From: Lachnoclostridium sp.
GTDB lineage: Bacteria > Bacillota_A > Clostridia > Lachnospirales > Lachnospiraceae
Assembly: GCA_015057755.1 (NCBI GenBank)
Contig: SVDR01000014.1
Location: 1-40,840, forward strand
Direction of reading: 5' to 3'
Length of the DNA stretch: 40,840 nt
A model generated the notes under the pieces. That model had not been told where the DNA came from and did no database searches. It saw only the letters and a program-made list of their open reading frames with translations. Positions 32,826 to 40,724 of the stretch are shown here, piece after piece (within the stretch, counting starts at the first letter, position 1; the number at the start of each line of letters is the position of its first letter). The position numbers and the translations under genes were made by a program.

Positions 32826-33836
32826 ATGGCTACATTAGATGATATCGCGCGGGAACTCGGTGTCTCAAAAGGAACCGTTTCCAAAGCTCTGAACGGAGCC
32901 AAGGATGTCAGCCAGAAAACAAAACAGCACGTCCTTGAAACTGCGGTAAGACTTGGATATTTCCGTGCACCGCGCAATGCACCGTCGCAAAAAGTCGCTT
33001 TGTTTGTTATTAATATGGAATATACAAAACCGGAAGACTTCGGTTACGATGTGGTTACCGGCTTCCGGATCGTCGCCGAACCGGCCGGCTTCTTAGTGGA
33101 CGTAATCCCGCTGACCAGACAGATGCAGCTCGACTGCCACTATGACGACTACATGATCCAACACGGGTACTGCGGCGGATTTTTACTGGGTCTTTCCTTA
33201 TCCGAACCGTGGCTGCAAGATTTTGCCACCTGTAAAACCCCGTCCATTCTTTACGATAATTACATCCGCGGAAACCCAAGAGTAACCTCCATCGGAATCG
33301 ATAACGAAGAAGGCATCGAAATGGCTGTCAACTATCTCCAGTCTCTGGGTCACCAGAGAATCGGTTACCTCAGCAGCGACCTAGACTCCCACGTTTACCG
33401 CAAACGGTATGATGCATTTTCCAGGATCATGCTGAAAAACGGATACATCGCGGATGAGAGCGTCATGGGAGCAGACTTCCACGTAAACATCTGCCTCTCC
33501 AACCACCTCCCGCGTTTGCTGAAAAATAACTGCACCGCCATCCTCTGCAGCCATGACATTCTGGCTCACAGCGTCATGGTCTACTGTCTGGAGCTTGGCA
33601 TGCGCATTCCGGATGACATCAGTATCATGGGATTTGACGATATTCCCCTCTGCAGATACACGGCGCCGCCTCTGACTACCATCTGCCAGAAGCGCATTGA
33701 TCTGGGAAAGAGTGCATTCAACGCACTGAAAAGCCAGCTCAACCACGTTCCGATCGGTACCCTGCTTCTCCACGCAGAGCTGGTCGAGAGAACGTCCTGC
33801 GGACCGTTAACTACAAAACGGGCTGAAAATGAGTAA
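32826..33836 (+). CDS. LacI family transcriptional regulator (malQ-adjacent)
   Basis: A 336-residue sugar-responsive repressor. Residues 3-46 are a LacI helix-turn-helix and hinge (TLDDIARELGVSKGTVSKAL), with a less common Lys (GTVSKAL) where many members have Arg. The rest is a periplasmic-binding-like effector domain, including IMGFDDIPLCRYTAPPLTTI near 270-290. The ATG follows a GGGGGGAA ribosome site. It is divergent from malQ and convergent with the second malQ, with CGAAAC repeats in its upstream region. It probably senses a maltooligosaccharide or glucose derivative, which is inferred from neighbours. Confidence 0.9.
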   Translation: MATLDDIARELGVSKGTVSKALNGAKDVSQKTKQHVLETAVRLGYFRAPRNAPSQKVALFVINMEYTKPEDFGYDVVTGFRIVAEPAGFLVDVIPLTRQMQLDCHYDDYMIQHGYCGGFLLGLSLSEPWLQDFATCKTPSILYDNYIRGNPRVTSIGIDNEEGIEMAVNYLQSLGHQRIGYLSSDLDSHVYRKRYDAFSRIMLKNGYIADESVMGADFHVNICLSNHLPRLLKNNCTAILCSHDILAHSVMVYCLELGMRIPDDISIMGFDDIPLCRYTAPPLTTICQKRIDLGKSAFNALKSQLNHVPIGTLLLHAELVERTSCGPLTTKRAENE

Positions 33837-33855
33837 TTCATTCTCAGCCCGTTTA
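33816..33855. terminator. Shared terminator between the LacI gene and the second malQ
   Basis: A stem of AAACGGGCTGA with TCAGCCCGTTT, extended by AATGA/TCATT with a mismatch. The stop codon of the LacI gene lies inside it. Genes converge on it; T runs are short on both sides. Confidence 0.8.
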
Positions 33856-33862
33856 ACTGTCT

Positions 33863-35347
33863 TTATGAGAGACGTCCGTAAAGTTCCATCTTATGACGCA
33901 GCTTCACAGCAAGATCATTGCCGTAACTGCCCGGAACTGCTCTCCATCTCCAGTTCTTGCCAACCGTAGACGGAGCATTCATTCTCGCCTCACTGCCAAG
34001 TCCCAGCACATCCTGCATCTGCACGATCGTGAGATCAGCCATTGTACTCCAAAGAGCACGCATCATTCCCCAGTTATAGCCTTCTTCCTCTGTCAGCCCA
34101 AGATACTCGACCGCAGTTTCCACGTCTTCCGGATTCGCCGTTTTCATCCAGCCCATACAGGTGTCATTGTCATGGGTGCCTGTGTAAGCGATACAGTGCG
34201 GGATATACTTATATGGAAGATACTCAACACTGTTCGCATCTCTCTTATCAAACGCAAACTCCAGGATCTTCATACCCGGGAAACCGCTCTCGGAAAGAAG
34301 CTGTTTTACAGAATCAGTCAGATATCCAAGATCCTCTGCGATGATCGGCTGTTTTCCTATCGCCTTTTCTACTGCGCGGAACAGATCCATGCCCGGACCC
34401 TTCTTCCACACACCGTTCTTCGCTGTTGCGTCTCCGTACGGAATCGCGAAATAAGAATCGAAACCGCGGAAATGATCAATGCGAAGCACATCGTAGACGC
34501 TGCAAAGGTACTGGATTCTCTGAATCCACCAGGAATAACCGTCTTTTGCATGGTATTCCCAGTCATACAGCGGGTTGCCCCACAACTGTCCGTCTGCCGA
34601 AAAACCGTCCGGCGGAACACCGGCCACTTCTTTCGGACATAATTCCTCGTCGAACTGGAATAACTTCGGATGCGCCCACGCATCCACACCGTCGAGAGAA
34701 ACATAAATCGGAAGATCTCCAATGATGGAAATTCCTTTATTATTAACATATTTACGAAGTTTGTTCCACTGGCGGAAGAACAGATACTGGATCACTTTCC
34801 AGAAAATAAATTCCTCTTTATGCTCCTCCACAGCCGCCTTCAGAGCCTCCAGATCGCGGTTCTTGTGTCCCGGGATCCACTCCTGCCAGCATTTGCCGCC
34901 ATTGGCATTTTTCAGTGTCATAAACAGCGCATAATCATCCAGCCAGAAAGCATTGTTCTCGCAGAATTCCTGATAATCCGCCAATGGATTTTCCAGGAAA
35001 TTCTTCACTGCCTTTTTCAGCACCGGATAGCGCTTCTCGTATAAAACTCCATAATTCACATCGTCCGGTTCATTTTCCCAGTCAATGTGTTCATAATCGG
35101 ACGCCTCTAAAAGCCCCTCTTCTTTCAACTCATCAAGATCGATAAAATACGGATTGCCCGCGTATGTAGAAAATGACTGGTACGGAGAATCTCCATAGCC
35201 CGTCGGACAGATTGGCAGAATCTGCCAGTGTGACTGTCCTGCTGCTTCTAAGAAATCAGCAAACTCTCTCGCCGGCTGTCCCATACTTCCGATTCCGTGC
35301 GGAGAAGGGAGAGAAGACAAATGCATCAAAATTCCATTGCTTCTCAT
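33863..35347 (-). CDS. malQ: 4-alpha-glucanotransferase (amylomaltase), second copy
   Basis: A 494-residue GH77 paralogue of the malQ at 31.1 kb, with the same catalytic segments: VLRIDHFRGFDSYFAIP, IIAEDLGYLTD and YTGTHDNDTCMGW. It lacks the extra C-terminal basic tail of the first copy. I choose the ATG at 35347 (AAGGA about 10 bases upstream) over an in-frame GTG at 35356 that would sit on the ribosome site. It follows the LacI gene by 27 bases and so is the last gene of the sugar-uptake operon starting at 39609. It would process the maltodextrin brought in by that operon. Confidence 0.95.
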   Translation of the reverse strand: MRSNGILMHLSSLPSPHGIGSMGQPAREFADFLEAAGQSHWQILPICPTGYGDSPYQSFSTYAGNPYFIDLDELKEEGLLEASDYEHIDWENEPDDVNYGVLYEKRYPVLKKAVKNFLENPLADYQEFCENNAFWLDDYALFMTLKNANGGKCWQEWIPGHKNRDLEALKAAVEEHKEEFIFWKVIQYLFFRQWNKLRKYVNNKGISIIGDLPIYVSLDGVDAWAHPKLFQFDEELCPKEVAGVPPDGFSADGQLWGNPLYDWEYHAKDGYSWWIQRIQYLCSVYDVLRIDHFRGFDSYFAIPYGDATAKNGVWKKGPGMDLFRAVEKAIGKQPIIAEDLGYLTDSVKQLLSESGFPGMKILEFAFDKRDANSVEYLPYKYIPHCIAYTGTHDNDTCMGWMKTANPEDVETAVEYLGLTEEEGYNWGMMRALWSTMADLTIVQMQDVLGLGSEARMNAPSTVGKNWRWRAVPGSYGNDLAVKLRHKMELYGRLS

Positions 35348-35374
35348 AACGTTCACATCCTTATCTTCGTTGCC

Positions 35375-36385
35375 TTACAGCTTTTTCGTACTTTCTCCTA
35401 AAAGCACCTGGAACGGAACCGTTTCGTGGACGGCTCCATTGATCTGTGCCAGATTGCCCAAAAGGATTTCAACACTTCGCTTTGCGATGATCTCGCGATT
35501 CTGGCGGATAGTCGTAAGTTTTGGATACATATAATTTCCAAGTTCGATTCCGTCGAATCCAACCACAGAGATATCTTCCGGAACACGAAGTCCACGGTCA
35601 CGGATCGCACGGATCGCACCGAGTGCCATCGTGTCAGACATGGCGAAGACAGCCGTCAGATCCGGCATCTTATCCATCAGACGCTCCATTGCCTCATACC
35701 CCTGAGAAATGGAGAACAGTGCCGGTTCGTACTGGCTTGCCGCCTCGAAAGGAAGCCCGTTTTCTTCAAATGCTTTCTGACATCCGATGTAGCGGGTGAT
35801 CGCAGCCCTTGACTTTTCCAATTGACCGCCAAGGATACCGATCCTCTCATGCCCCAGATCGATCAAATGACTGATCGCCGCGTACGCCGCCTCCGAGTCG
35901 TCGGTGCTGACGCTGGAAAGCTTGTCAAATCCAAGCGCTTCGCCGGAGTTGGTTACCAGCACGCAGGGAATCTGAACCCGATCAAACCGTTCCTTAAAGT
36001 AAGCCAGGTTACTGCCCAGAAACAGGATTCCCATCGGTCTGCGCTCGACAATGACCTGAAATGCCTGCTCCAGTTCATCTTCCATCTCACCGATGTAATA
36101 CATCAGGCAGGCATATCCTTTTTCACGGATCATACCCTGCATCTGCTCCACGATCGAAGCAAACAGCATGTTCTGATTACCTTTTACGATGATCGCAATT
36201 CCATTGCTGGCCTGCTGTTTTAAGTGTTTTGCATTGCTGTTCAGCTTGAAGTGATGTTTTTCCACCACTTCTAAAATTTTCGCACGGGCTTTATCCGAAA
36301 CATCCGGATGGTTGTTGAGCACGCGGGAGACAGTTCCCACTGCATATCCGGATTCCCGTGCAATATCTTTTATGGTCAACGCCAT
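35375..36385 (-). CDS. LacI family transcriptional regulator (in the ABC operon)
   Basis: A 336-residue LacI-type regulator inside the sugar-transport operon. The helix-turn-helix is LTIKDIARESGYAVGTVSRV (3-22), with the hinge in NAKHLKQQ. The effector domain contains SVVGFDGIELGNYMYPKLTTI near 277-297. I use the ATG at 36385 (AAAGGG about 7 bases upstream, 3 bases after the upstream permease stop) over the in-frame TTG at 36388. Its own target is probably the palindromes at 39653-39678 in front of the binding-protein gene, making a feedback loop; this is inference from position and motif type. Confidence 0.92.
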   Translation of the reverse strand: MALTIKDIARESGYAVGTVSRVLNNHPDVSDKARAKILEVVEKHHFKLNSNAKHLKQQASNGIAIIVKGNQNMLFASIVEQMQGMIREKGYACLMYYIGEMEDELEQAFQVIVERRPMGILFLGSNLAYFKERFDRVQIPCVLVTNSGEALGFDKLSSVSTDDSEAAYAAISHLIDLGHERIGILGGQLEKSRAAITRYIGCQKAFEENGLPFEAASQYEPALFSISQGYEAMERLMDKMPDLTAVFAMSDTMALGAIRAIRDRGLRVPEDISVVGFDGIELGNYMYPKLTTIRQNREIIAKRSVEILLGNLAQINGAVHETVPFQVLLGESTKKL

Positions 36386-36388
36386 CAA

Positions 36389-37231
36389 TTAGCCCTTTAC
36401 AGCACCGGCTGCAACGCCTTTGATGATGTGTTTCTGACCCAGTAAGTAGATGATAACGATCGGGATAACGGTCAGCATGATACATGCCATCATTGGTCCC
36501 ATCTCAACTCTGCCGTAACTGCCACGGAAATACTGGATCAGCATCGGGATTGTCTTGTACTTCTTGATGTCGAGAACCAGTGTCGGCAGGAGGTAGTCGT
36601 TCCATACCCACATTGCTTCCAGGATACCAACGGAAACCATAGTCGGTTTTAACATCGGCATTACAATAAGGAAATAGGTCTGAAGCGGGTTACATCCATC
36701 GATCATGGACGCTTCCTCAACCTCTAACGGAATGGATTTCATGAAGCCTGCGAACATAAATACCGCAAGACCGGCACCAAATCCAAGATAAATGATCCAG
36801 ATATTCCACGGAGTATTTAACTTCAGCTGATCCGCTGTCTGAGACAGTGTAAACATAACCATCTGGAACGGAACAACCATGGAAAATGCAAACAGGAAAT
36901 ATAATCCGGAGGATACGATTCCCTTTACGCGGGTAATATACCAGGAACACATGGAGCAGAGGAGAAGGATCGCAACAACAGATGTCACTGTGATCACTAT
37001 ACTGTATCCTAAGCTCTGTAAAAATCCTTTGGAATTGATCGCATTCAGGTAGTTCTCAAGACCTGCAAATGTCTCTGCAGTCGGCAACTGAAATGCGCTG
37101 TCTGTGGAGATCGATGTTTCTTCTTTCAAGGAGTTAAAGAAGATCATAACGATCGGATACATATAAAGAACGGATGCAATCGTTAAGATAACGGTCCACA
37201 TCATATCTAATGCTTTATTTTCTTTCTTCAT
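36389..37231 (-). CDS. Carbohydrate ABC transporter permease, MalG type
   Basis: A 280-residue membrane permease with six predicted helices. The ATPase-coupling EAA loop is EEASMIDGCNPLQTYFLIV (about 173-191), and the C-terminus ends in the short basic tail common to MalG/LacG-like proteins. It imports an oligosaccharide, with the companion permease and binding protein upstream. Its start overlaps the stop of the upstream permease by one base (TAATG), so they are translationally coupled. No ATPase gene is in the operon; a shared MsiK-type ATPase elsewhere is likely. Confidence 0.93.
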   Translation of the reverse strand: MKKENKALDMMWTVILTIASVLYMYPIVMIFFNSLKEETSISTDSAFQLPTAETFAGLENYLNAINSKGFLQSLGYSIVITVTSVVAILLLCSMCSWYITRVKGIVSSGLYFLFAFSMVVPFQMVMFTLSQTADQLKLNTPWNIWIIYLGFGAGLAVFMFAGFMKSIPLEVEEASMIDGCNPLQTYFLIVMPMLKPTMVSVGILEAMWVWNDYLLPTLVLDIKKYKTIPMLIQYFRGSYGRVEMGPMMACIMLTVIPIVIIYLLGQKHIIKGVAAGAVKG

Positions 37232-38082
37232 TACTGCTGCACCTCCTTGGATCTTGTCGCTTTAAGCTGGATCATAGAGATTGCGATAACCAGAATACAG
37301 AAAATAACGGCTTTCGCCTGACCAAGGCCCTTCCACTGTGCACCTGCACGTGCGTAGAACGTATTGTAAATGTTCAGGGCGAGCATTTCTGTCATATGTT
37401 TCGGGTCACCGGCTGTAAGAGCAAGGTTCTGGTCAAACAGCTTGAAGGAGTTTGTCAATGTTAAGAATACACAGATCGTAATGGAAGACATGATCATCGG
37501 AATCTTCACCTTTAATAAGGTTGTGATCGCGTTTGCACCATCGATCTCAGCCGCCTCGAGCAGTTCGCCCGGAACGTTCTGCAGACCTGCGATGTAGATG
37601 ATCATCATATAACCGATCTGCTGCCATGCGGTCAGGATAATGAGACCCCAGTAACCGGCTGTCTCATTGAGCGCAAGCAGCGGCTCACCAACGATGGATA
37701 GTACACAGTTGATGAGGATCTGCCAGATATAACCTAATACGATACCACCGATCAGGTTCGGCATGAAGAAAATGGTACGGAAAATATTCGTACCTTTTAA
37801 TTTTCGTGTCAGAAGCAGTGCGAGTCCAAGGGCGATCACGTTAATGACCACGATGGATACAACTGCATACGAAACAGTAAATCCGAGTGCATTTGTGAAA
37901 GATTCATCAGCAAATGCTCTCTGATAATTGGCGATTCCTACCCATTTGGCATTTTTAACGGTTGTGAACTGGCAGAAGGACAGATACAGACCCTCTGCGA
38001 ACGGGATAATAAAACCGATCACGAATGCTGCGAATGTTGGAATCACGAAGAGCGGTGAATATTTCTTCAACGCTTTTTCCAT
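37231..38082 (-). CDS. Carbohydrate ABC transporter permease, MalF type
   Basis: A 283-residue permease with six helices and the EAA loop LLEAAEIDGANAITTLLKVK (about 187-206). It pairs with the MalG-type permease to form the membrane channel of a sugar importer. I choose the ATG at 38082 (AAAGGGG 7 bases upstream); the open frame runs back to 38136, through the hairpin region, without a ribosome site. It follows the binding-protein gene after a 117-base gap holding a GC-rich hairpin. Confidence 0.93.
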   Translation of the reverse strand: MEKALKKYSPLFVIPTFAAFVIGFIIPFAEGLYLSFCQFTTVKNAKWVGIANYQRAFADESFTNALGFTVSYAVVSIVVINVIALGLALLLTRKLKGTNIFRTIFFMPNLIGGIVLGYIWQILINCVLSIVGEPLLALNETAGYWGLIILTAWQQIGYMMIIYIAGLQNVPGELLEAAEIDGANAITTLLKVKIPMIMSSITICVFLTLTNSFKLFDQNLALTAGDPKHMTEMLALNIYNTFYARAGAQWKGLGQAKAVIFCILVIAISMIQLKATRSKEVQQ

Positions 38083-38125
38083 AGAAGCACCCCTTTCTAG
38101 TAAATACATTCCCCATATAAAATCA

Positions 38126-38152
38126 GGGGCAGGCAAGTCACTTGCCCGCCCC
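38126..38152 (-). other. GC-rich hairpin between the binding-protein gene and the permeases
   Basis: A stem of about 11-12 bp, including one G-U pair, with a tiny loop; arms GGGGCGGGCAA and TTGCCTGCCCC on the minus strand. It lacks a clean T run, so it may stabilise or partly attenuate the transcript and raise binding protein above permease levels, as in other ABC sugar operons. Confidence 0.65.
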
Positions 38153-38199
38153 TTTGAAAAGGTTCAATATACAGCAATTGAATCAATTTATAATTTTAA

Positions 38200-39609
38200 T
38201 TACTGCGGATTTGCAAGAGCGTACTCTGTAGCCCAACCTTCAACGAATGCTGTAACTACTTCTGCCCAGTTAGCATCTGTCTGGTCTGCAGCATAAGCTG
38301 TAAGAGCCTGACCTACGCCATTCTTCCACTCCTCAGACGGCATTGTCGGGAAGTTCCAGGATACCGGAAGCTTGCCAGCGTTTGTATAAGCAACGTCCTG
38401 TTTAACGAAGAGGTTCGGGGACTCAACAGCGTTCTTGAACGGGATTACAAAGCCCATCTCGTTAGCCATTGCATTTGTACCTTCCTCAGAAGTTACACAC
38501 CAAGCCATGAAATCAAGTGTAGCCTGGATATCAGCTTCCTCAGCTTCTGCGTTTACACACCAGTAGTTCTCTGTACCTGTGCAGAGACCCTGATTAGCTT
38601 CGTCGCCAACACCAACGTAGATCGGGATCATAGCCAGATCGTCGTCTGTGAATTTGCCTTCGCCTGTAAGGTTGCCGTACTCCCAAGAACCGTTCTGGAA
38701 GAATACTGCCTCACCTGCAAGGAACTCGTTACGGGAATCATCACCTGTCTTAGCTGCTAACTCAGCCGGCTCGCATGTGGAGTTGTTGATGTAAAGATCC
38801 CAGATGTTCTTGTAGTTGTCAAGGTATGTACCTTTGATCGCGTCTGTAGCACCGATACCGTCTGCCTGATACTCGAAGTAGATCGGAAGGTTAGCAAGGT
38901 GTGTCTTAAATCTCCAGTCGGAGGAACCGTCCATACCTGCGGAAGAGAATGCTGCGAAGCCGAGCTCATCTTTACGAGCTGTGATATCCTCAGCAACGTT
39001 CTTTAAATCCTCGAAGGAATCGATATCTTCTACTGTGTAGCCAGCTTTCTCTAAGAGAGATTTGTTTGTGATGATACCGTAGGACTCAACTACATAAGCG
39101 ATACCTTTTACAGCGTCACCATCTTTTAATGCGAAACCTTCGCTTGTAAGCTCGTTGTAAACGTCTGTACCAGCGAGGTCATAGCAGTAATCTGTCCAGT
39201 TAGCAAGACCAACCGGGCCGTTTACCTGGAATAATGTCGGAGCGGAGCTCTTGCCCATCTCGGACATAAGTGTTGTCTCGTATTCACCGGAAGCTGCTGT
39301 AACAACTGTTACCGGAACACCTGTCTCCTCTGTGTAAGCTTTTGCAAGATCCTGCCACTGCTGATCCTGCTCCGGTTTGAAGTTGAGGTAGTAAACAGAA
39401 CCATCTGCTGCCGGAGCTGCCTCTGTAGCCGGTGCTGCTGTTGTCTCAGTTTTTGCTGCCTCTGTAGCCGGTGCTGCTGTTGTCTCAGTTTTTGCTGCCT
39501 CTGTAGCCGGTGCTGCTGTTGTAGCTGCTGTCTGGTTGCTGCCGCAGCCTGTTAATGCTGTAGCGCCTACTGCTGCTGTAAGAGCGAGTGCCATTAATCT
39601 TTTCTTCAT
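38200..39609 (-). CDS. Sugar ABC transporter substrate-binding lipoprotein
   Basis: A 469-residue extracellular solute-binding protein (family 1). A lipoprotein signal ends in LTGC, with the lipid-bearing Cys22, followed by a flexible linker of three 13-residue repeats (TTAAPATEAAKTE, residues 30-68) and then the two-lobed sugar-binding domain. The family feature VYYLNFKPEQDQQWQDLAKA begins the mature domain. GGGAGG precedes the ATG at 39609. It is the first gene of the operon, has tandem operator palindromes downstream of its promoter, and its codon use is strongly biased, as expected for an abundant protein. The adjacent malQ suggests maltooligosaccharide, which is not proven by sequence. 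Confidence 0.93.
   Translation of the reverse strand: MKKRLMALALTAAVGATALTGCGSNQTAATTAAPATEAAKTETTAAPATEAAKTETTAAPATEAAPAADGSVYYLNFKPEQDQQWQDLAKAYTEETGVPVTVVTAASGEYETTLMSEMGKSSAPTLFQVNGPVGLANWTDYCYDLAGTDVYNELTSEGFALKDGDAVKGIAYVVESYGIITNKSLLEKAGYTVEDIDSFEDLKNVAEDITARKDELGFAAFSSAGMDGSSDWRFKTHLANLPIYFEYQADGIGATDAIKGTYLDNYKNIWDLYINNSTCEPAELAAKTGDDSRNEFLAGEAVFFQNGSWEYGNLTGEGKFTDDDLAMIPIYVGVGDEANQGLCTGTENYWCVNAEAEEADIQATLDFMAWCVTSEEGTNAMANEMGFVIPFKNAVESPNLFVKQDVAYTNAGKLPVSWNFPTMPSEEWKNGVGQALTAYAADQTDANWAEVVTAFVEGWATEYALANPQ
39412..39522 (-). repeat. Three 39-bp tandem repeats coding the lipoprotein linker
   Basis: The unit starting with CTCTGTAGCC on the plus strand recurs at 39421, 39460 and 39499, a 39-base period; the last unit (at the C-terminal end of the linker) diverges. 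It encodes a Thr/Ala/Glu-rich spacer. Near-identical DNA copies suggest recent duplication. Confidence 0.85.
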
Positions 39610-39652
39610 AAGTTTTTCCTCCCACTTATTTCTTGATTATTGGAATTCTTTC

Positions 39653-39678
39653 TGGAAACGTTACTGGAAACGTTTCCA
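39653..39678 (-). promoter_or_regulatory. Tandem LacI/CcpA-type operators before the binding-protein gene
   Basis: The palindrome TGGAAACGTTTCCA (39665-39678) matches the catabolite-response (cre) pattern TGNAANCGNTNNCA exactly, and a second copy of its first 10 bases begins 12 bases away at 39653. Both lie just downstream of the -10 box and transcription start, a classic repression position. Either CcpA or the operon's own LacI protein could bind. Confidence 0.8.
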
Positions 39679-39693
39679 ATTCCTTATATACCT

Positions 39694-39722
39694 ATAATAC
39701 TATTTTCCAGCGATTTTTTCAA
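39694..39722 (-). promoter_or_regulatory. Promoter of the sugar-transport operon
   Basis: On the minus strand TTGAAA (39717-39722), a 17-base spacer and TATTAT (39694-39699), about 85 bases before the start codon. Confidence 0.75.
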
Positions 39723-39825
39723 GTAAAATTTACGTGAGATATCAAATTTGATGATTTGCAAAAAAAATATTGTCGTTTTTTGTGCATTTTCTCCATTTTT
39801 TCTGCAGGTTCGCCGGATTTATAAC

Positions 39826-39854
39826 TTGAAAAATTCCCGGTTCTTCATTATAGT
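39826..39854 (+). promoter_or_regulatory. Promoter of the YesL-like gene
   Basis: TTGAAA (39826-39831), a 17-base spacer and TATAGT (39849-39854), 38 bases before the chosen TTG start. Confidence 0.7.
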
Positions 39855-39892
39855 TATTACCATAAAACATGTTAGAAAGTGAGGAATCTCCT

Positions 39893-40579
39893 TTGAAATT
39901 AAAGAAAAATAACCCCGCCTCTTTTGACTCTGCCAAAGCAAAAACACCGACACGCCTTGGCGAGATCATGACTGACGGTCTGCCGACATTAGTCATATGG
40001 AACTTTTTATTTCTCCTGTCCTGTATCTCCATTATTACCATTGGTCCCGCAATGGCAGCAATGAGTTTTTGTACCAACGCACTTGTCATGGACGACCGCC
40101 CACATAAAAAGGCTGCAAAATTATACCTTCATGCGTTTCGGGTTAGCTTTATAAAAGCACTTCCGATCGGTCTTTGTTTCCTTTTAATCTCCGGAATCTT
40201 CGGCATGGGATTTTTCGTATATTCCATGTTCAGCCAGGAACAGATGACATATATCTTCATGTCCTCCCTTTCCCTGCTGGTCCTTCTTCTTTTCTGGAGT
40301 ACGACAGCCCACCTCTATCCGCTGCTGTTCGACTTTGAAAAGACTGACTGGGAAAACCATACTCCGGTCCTGGTGCAGAAAAATCTCCGGACTCTGATCT
40401 CTGAAGCCGGTGTCTCTGCTCTCGCCCGCATGATCCCGACTGCCATCGGATTGATTTTTTCCATCCTTTGCCTCGGCTGTATCGTCTTATTCTTGCCGGC
40501 AACCGTTCCGCTTCTTTTGACACTTGCCTTTTCCGCTGTTGGCGTAGCGATGGCGCTCGCACATACACCATCTGAATAA
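39893..40579 (+). CDS. DUF624/YesL-family membrane protein
   Basis: A 228-residue integral membrane protein with about five to six hydrophobic helices. The region LGEIMTDGLPTLVIWNFLFLL and the GPAMAAMSFCTNALVMDD segment match the YesL (DUF624) family, which often sits beside carbohydrate ABC operons in Firmicutes and whose biochemical role is unknown. I choose TTG at 39893, because GTGAGGA lies 7 bases upstream; the in-frame ATG at 39869 has no ribosome site. It is divergent from the sugar-transport operon, so joint regulation is plausible. A terminator follows. Confidence 0.83.
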   Translation: MKLKKNNPASFDSAKAKTPTRLGEIMTDGLPTLVIWNFLFLLSCISIITIGPAMAAMSFCTNALVMDDRPHKKAAKLYLHAFRVSFIKALPIGLCFLLISGIFGMGFFVYSMFSQEQMTYIFMSSLSLLVLLLFWSTTAHLYPLLFDFEKTDWENHTPVLVQKNLRTLISEAGVSALARMIPTAIGLIFSILCLGCIVLFLPATVPLLLTLAFSAVGVAMALAHTPSE

Positions 40580-40586
40580 TGGAATG

Positions 40587-40626
40587 AAAAACCCTCCCGG
40601 ATTAATAACCATCCGAGAGGGTTTTT
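40587..40626. terminator. Terminator after the YesL-like gene
   Basis: AAAAACCCTC pairs with GAGGGTTTTT, with an inner CGGAT/ATCCG pair and an 8-base loop; T run on the plus strand and A run on the left, so it can act in both directions. Confidence 0.93.
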
Positions 40627-40660
40627 GTTTTCTCATTCCTAAAAGATAATATCAGGAATT

Positions 40661-40699
40661 AAATAAAGAAAATCCCGGAAATATAACATTTCCGGGATT
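40661..40699 (-). terminator. Terminator after rpsI
   Basis: An 11-bp stem (AATCCCGGAAA with TTTCCGGGATT) with a 7-base loop, followed on the minus strand by TTTCTTTATTT. Confidence 0.85.
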
Positions 40700-40724
40700 G
40701 AGATATCTGTTTTGAAACCAACGA

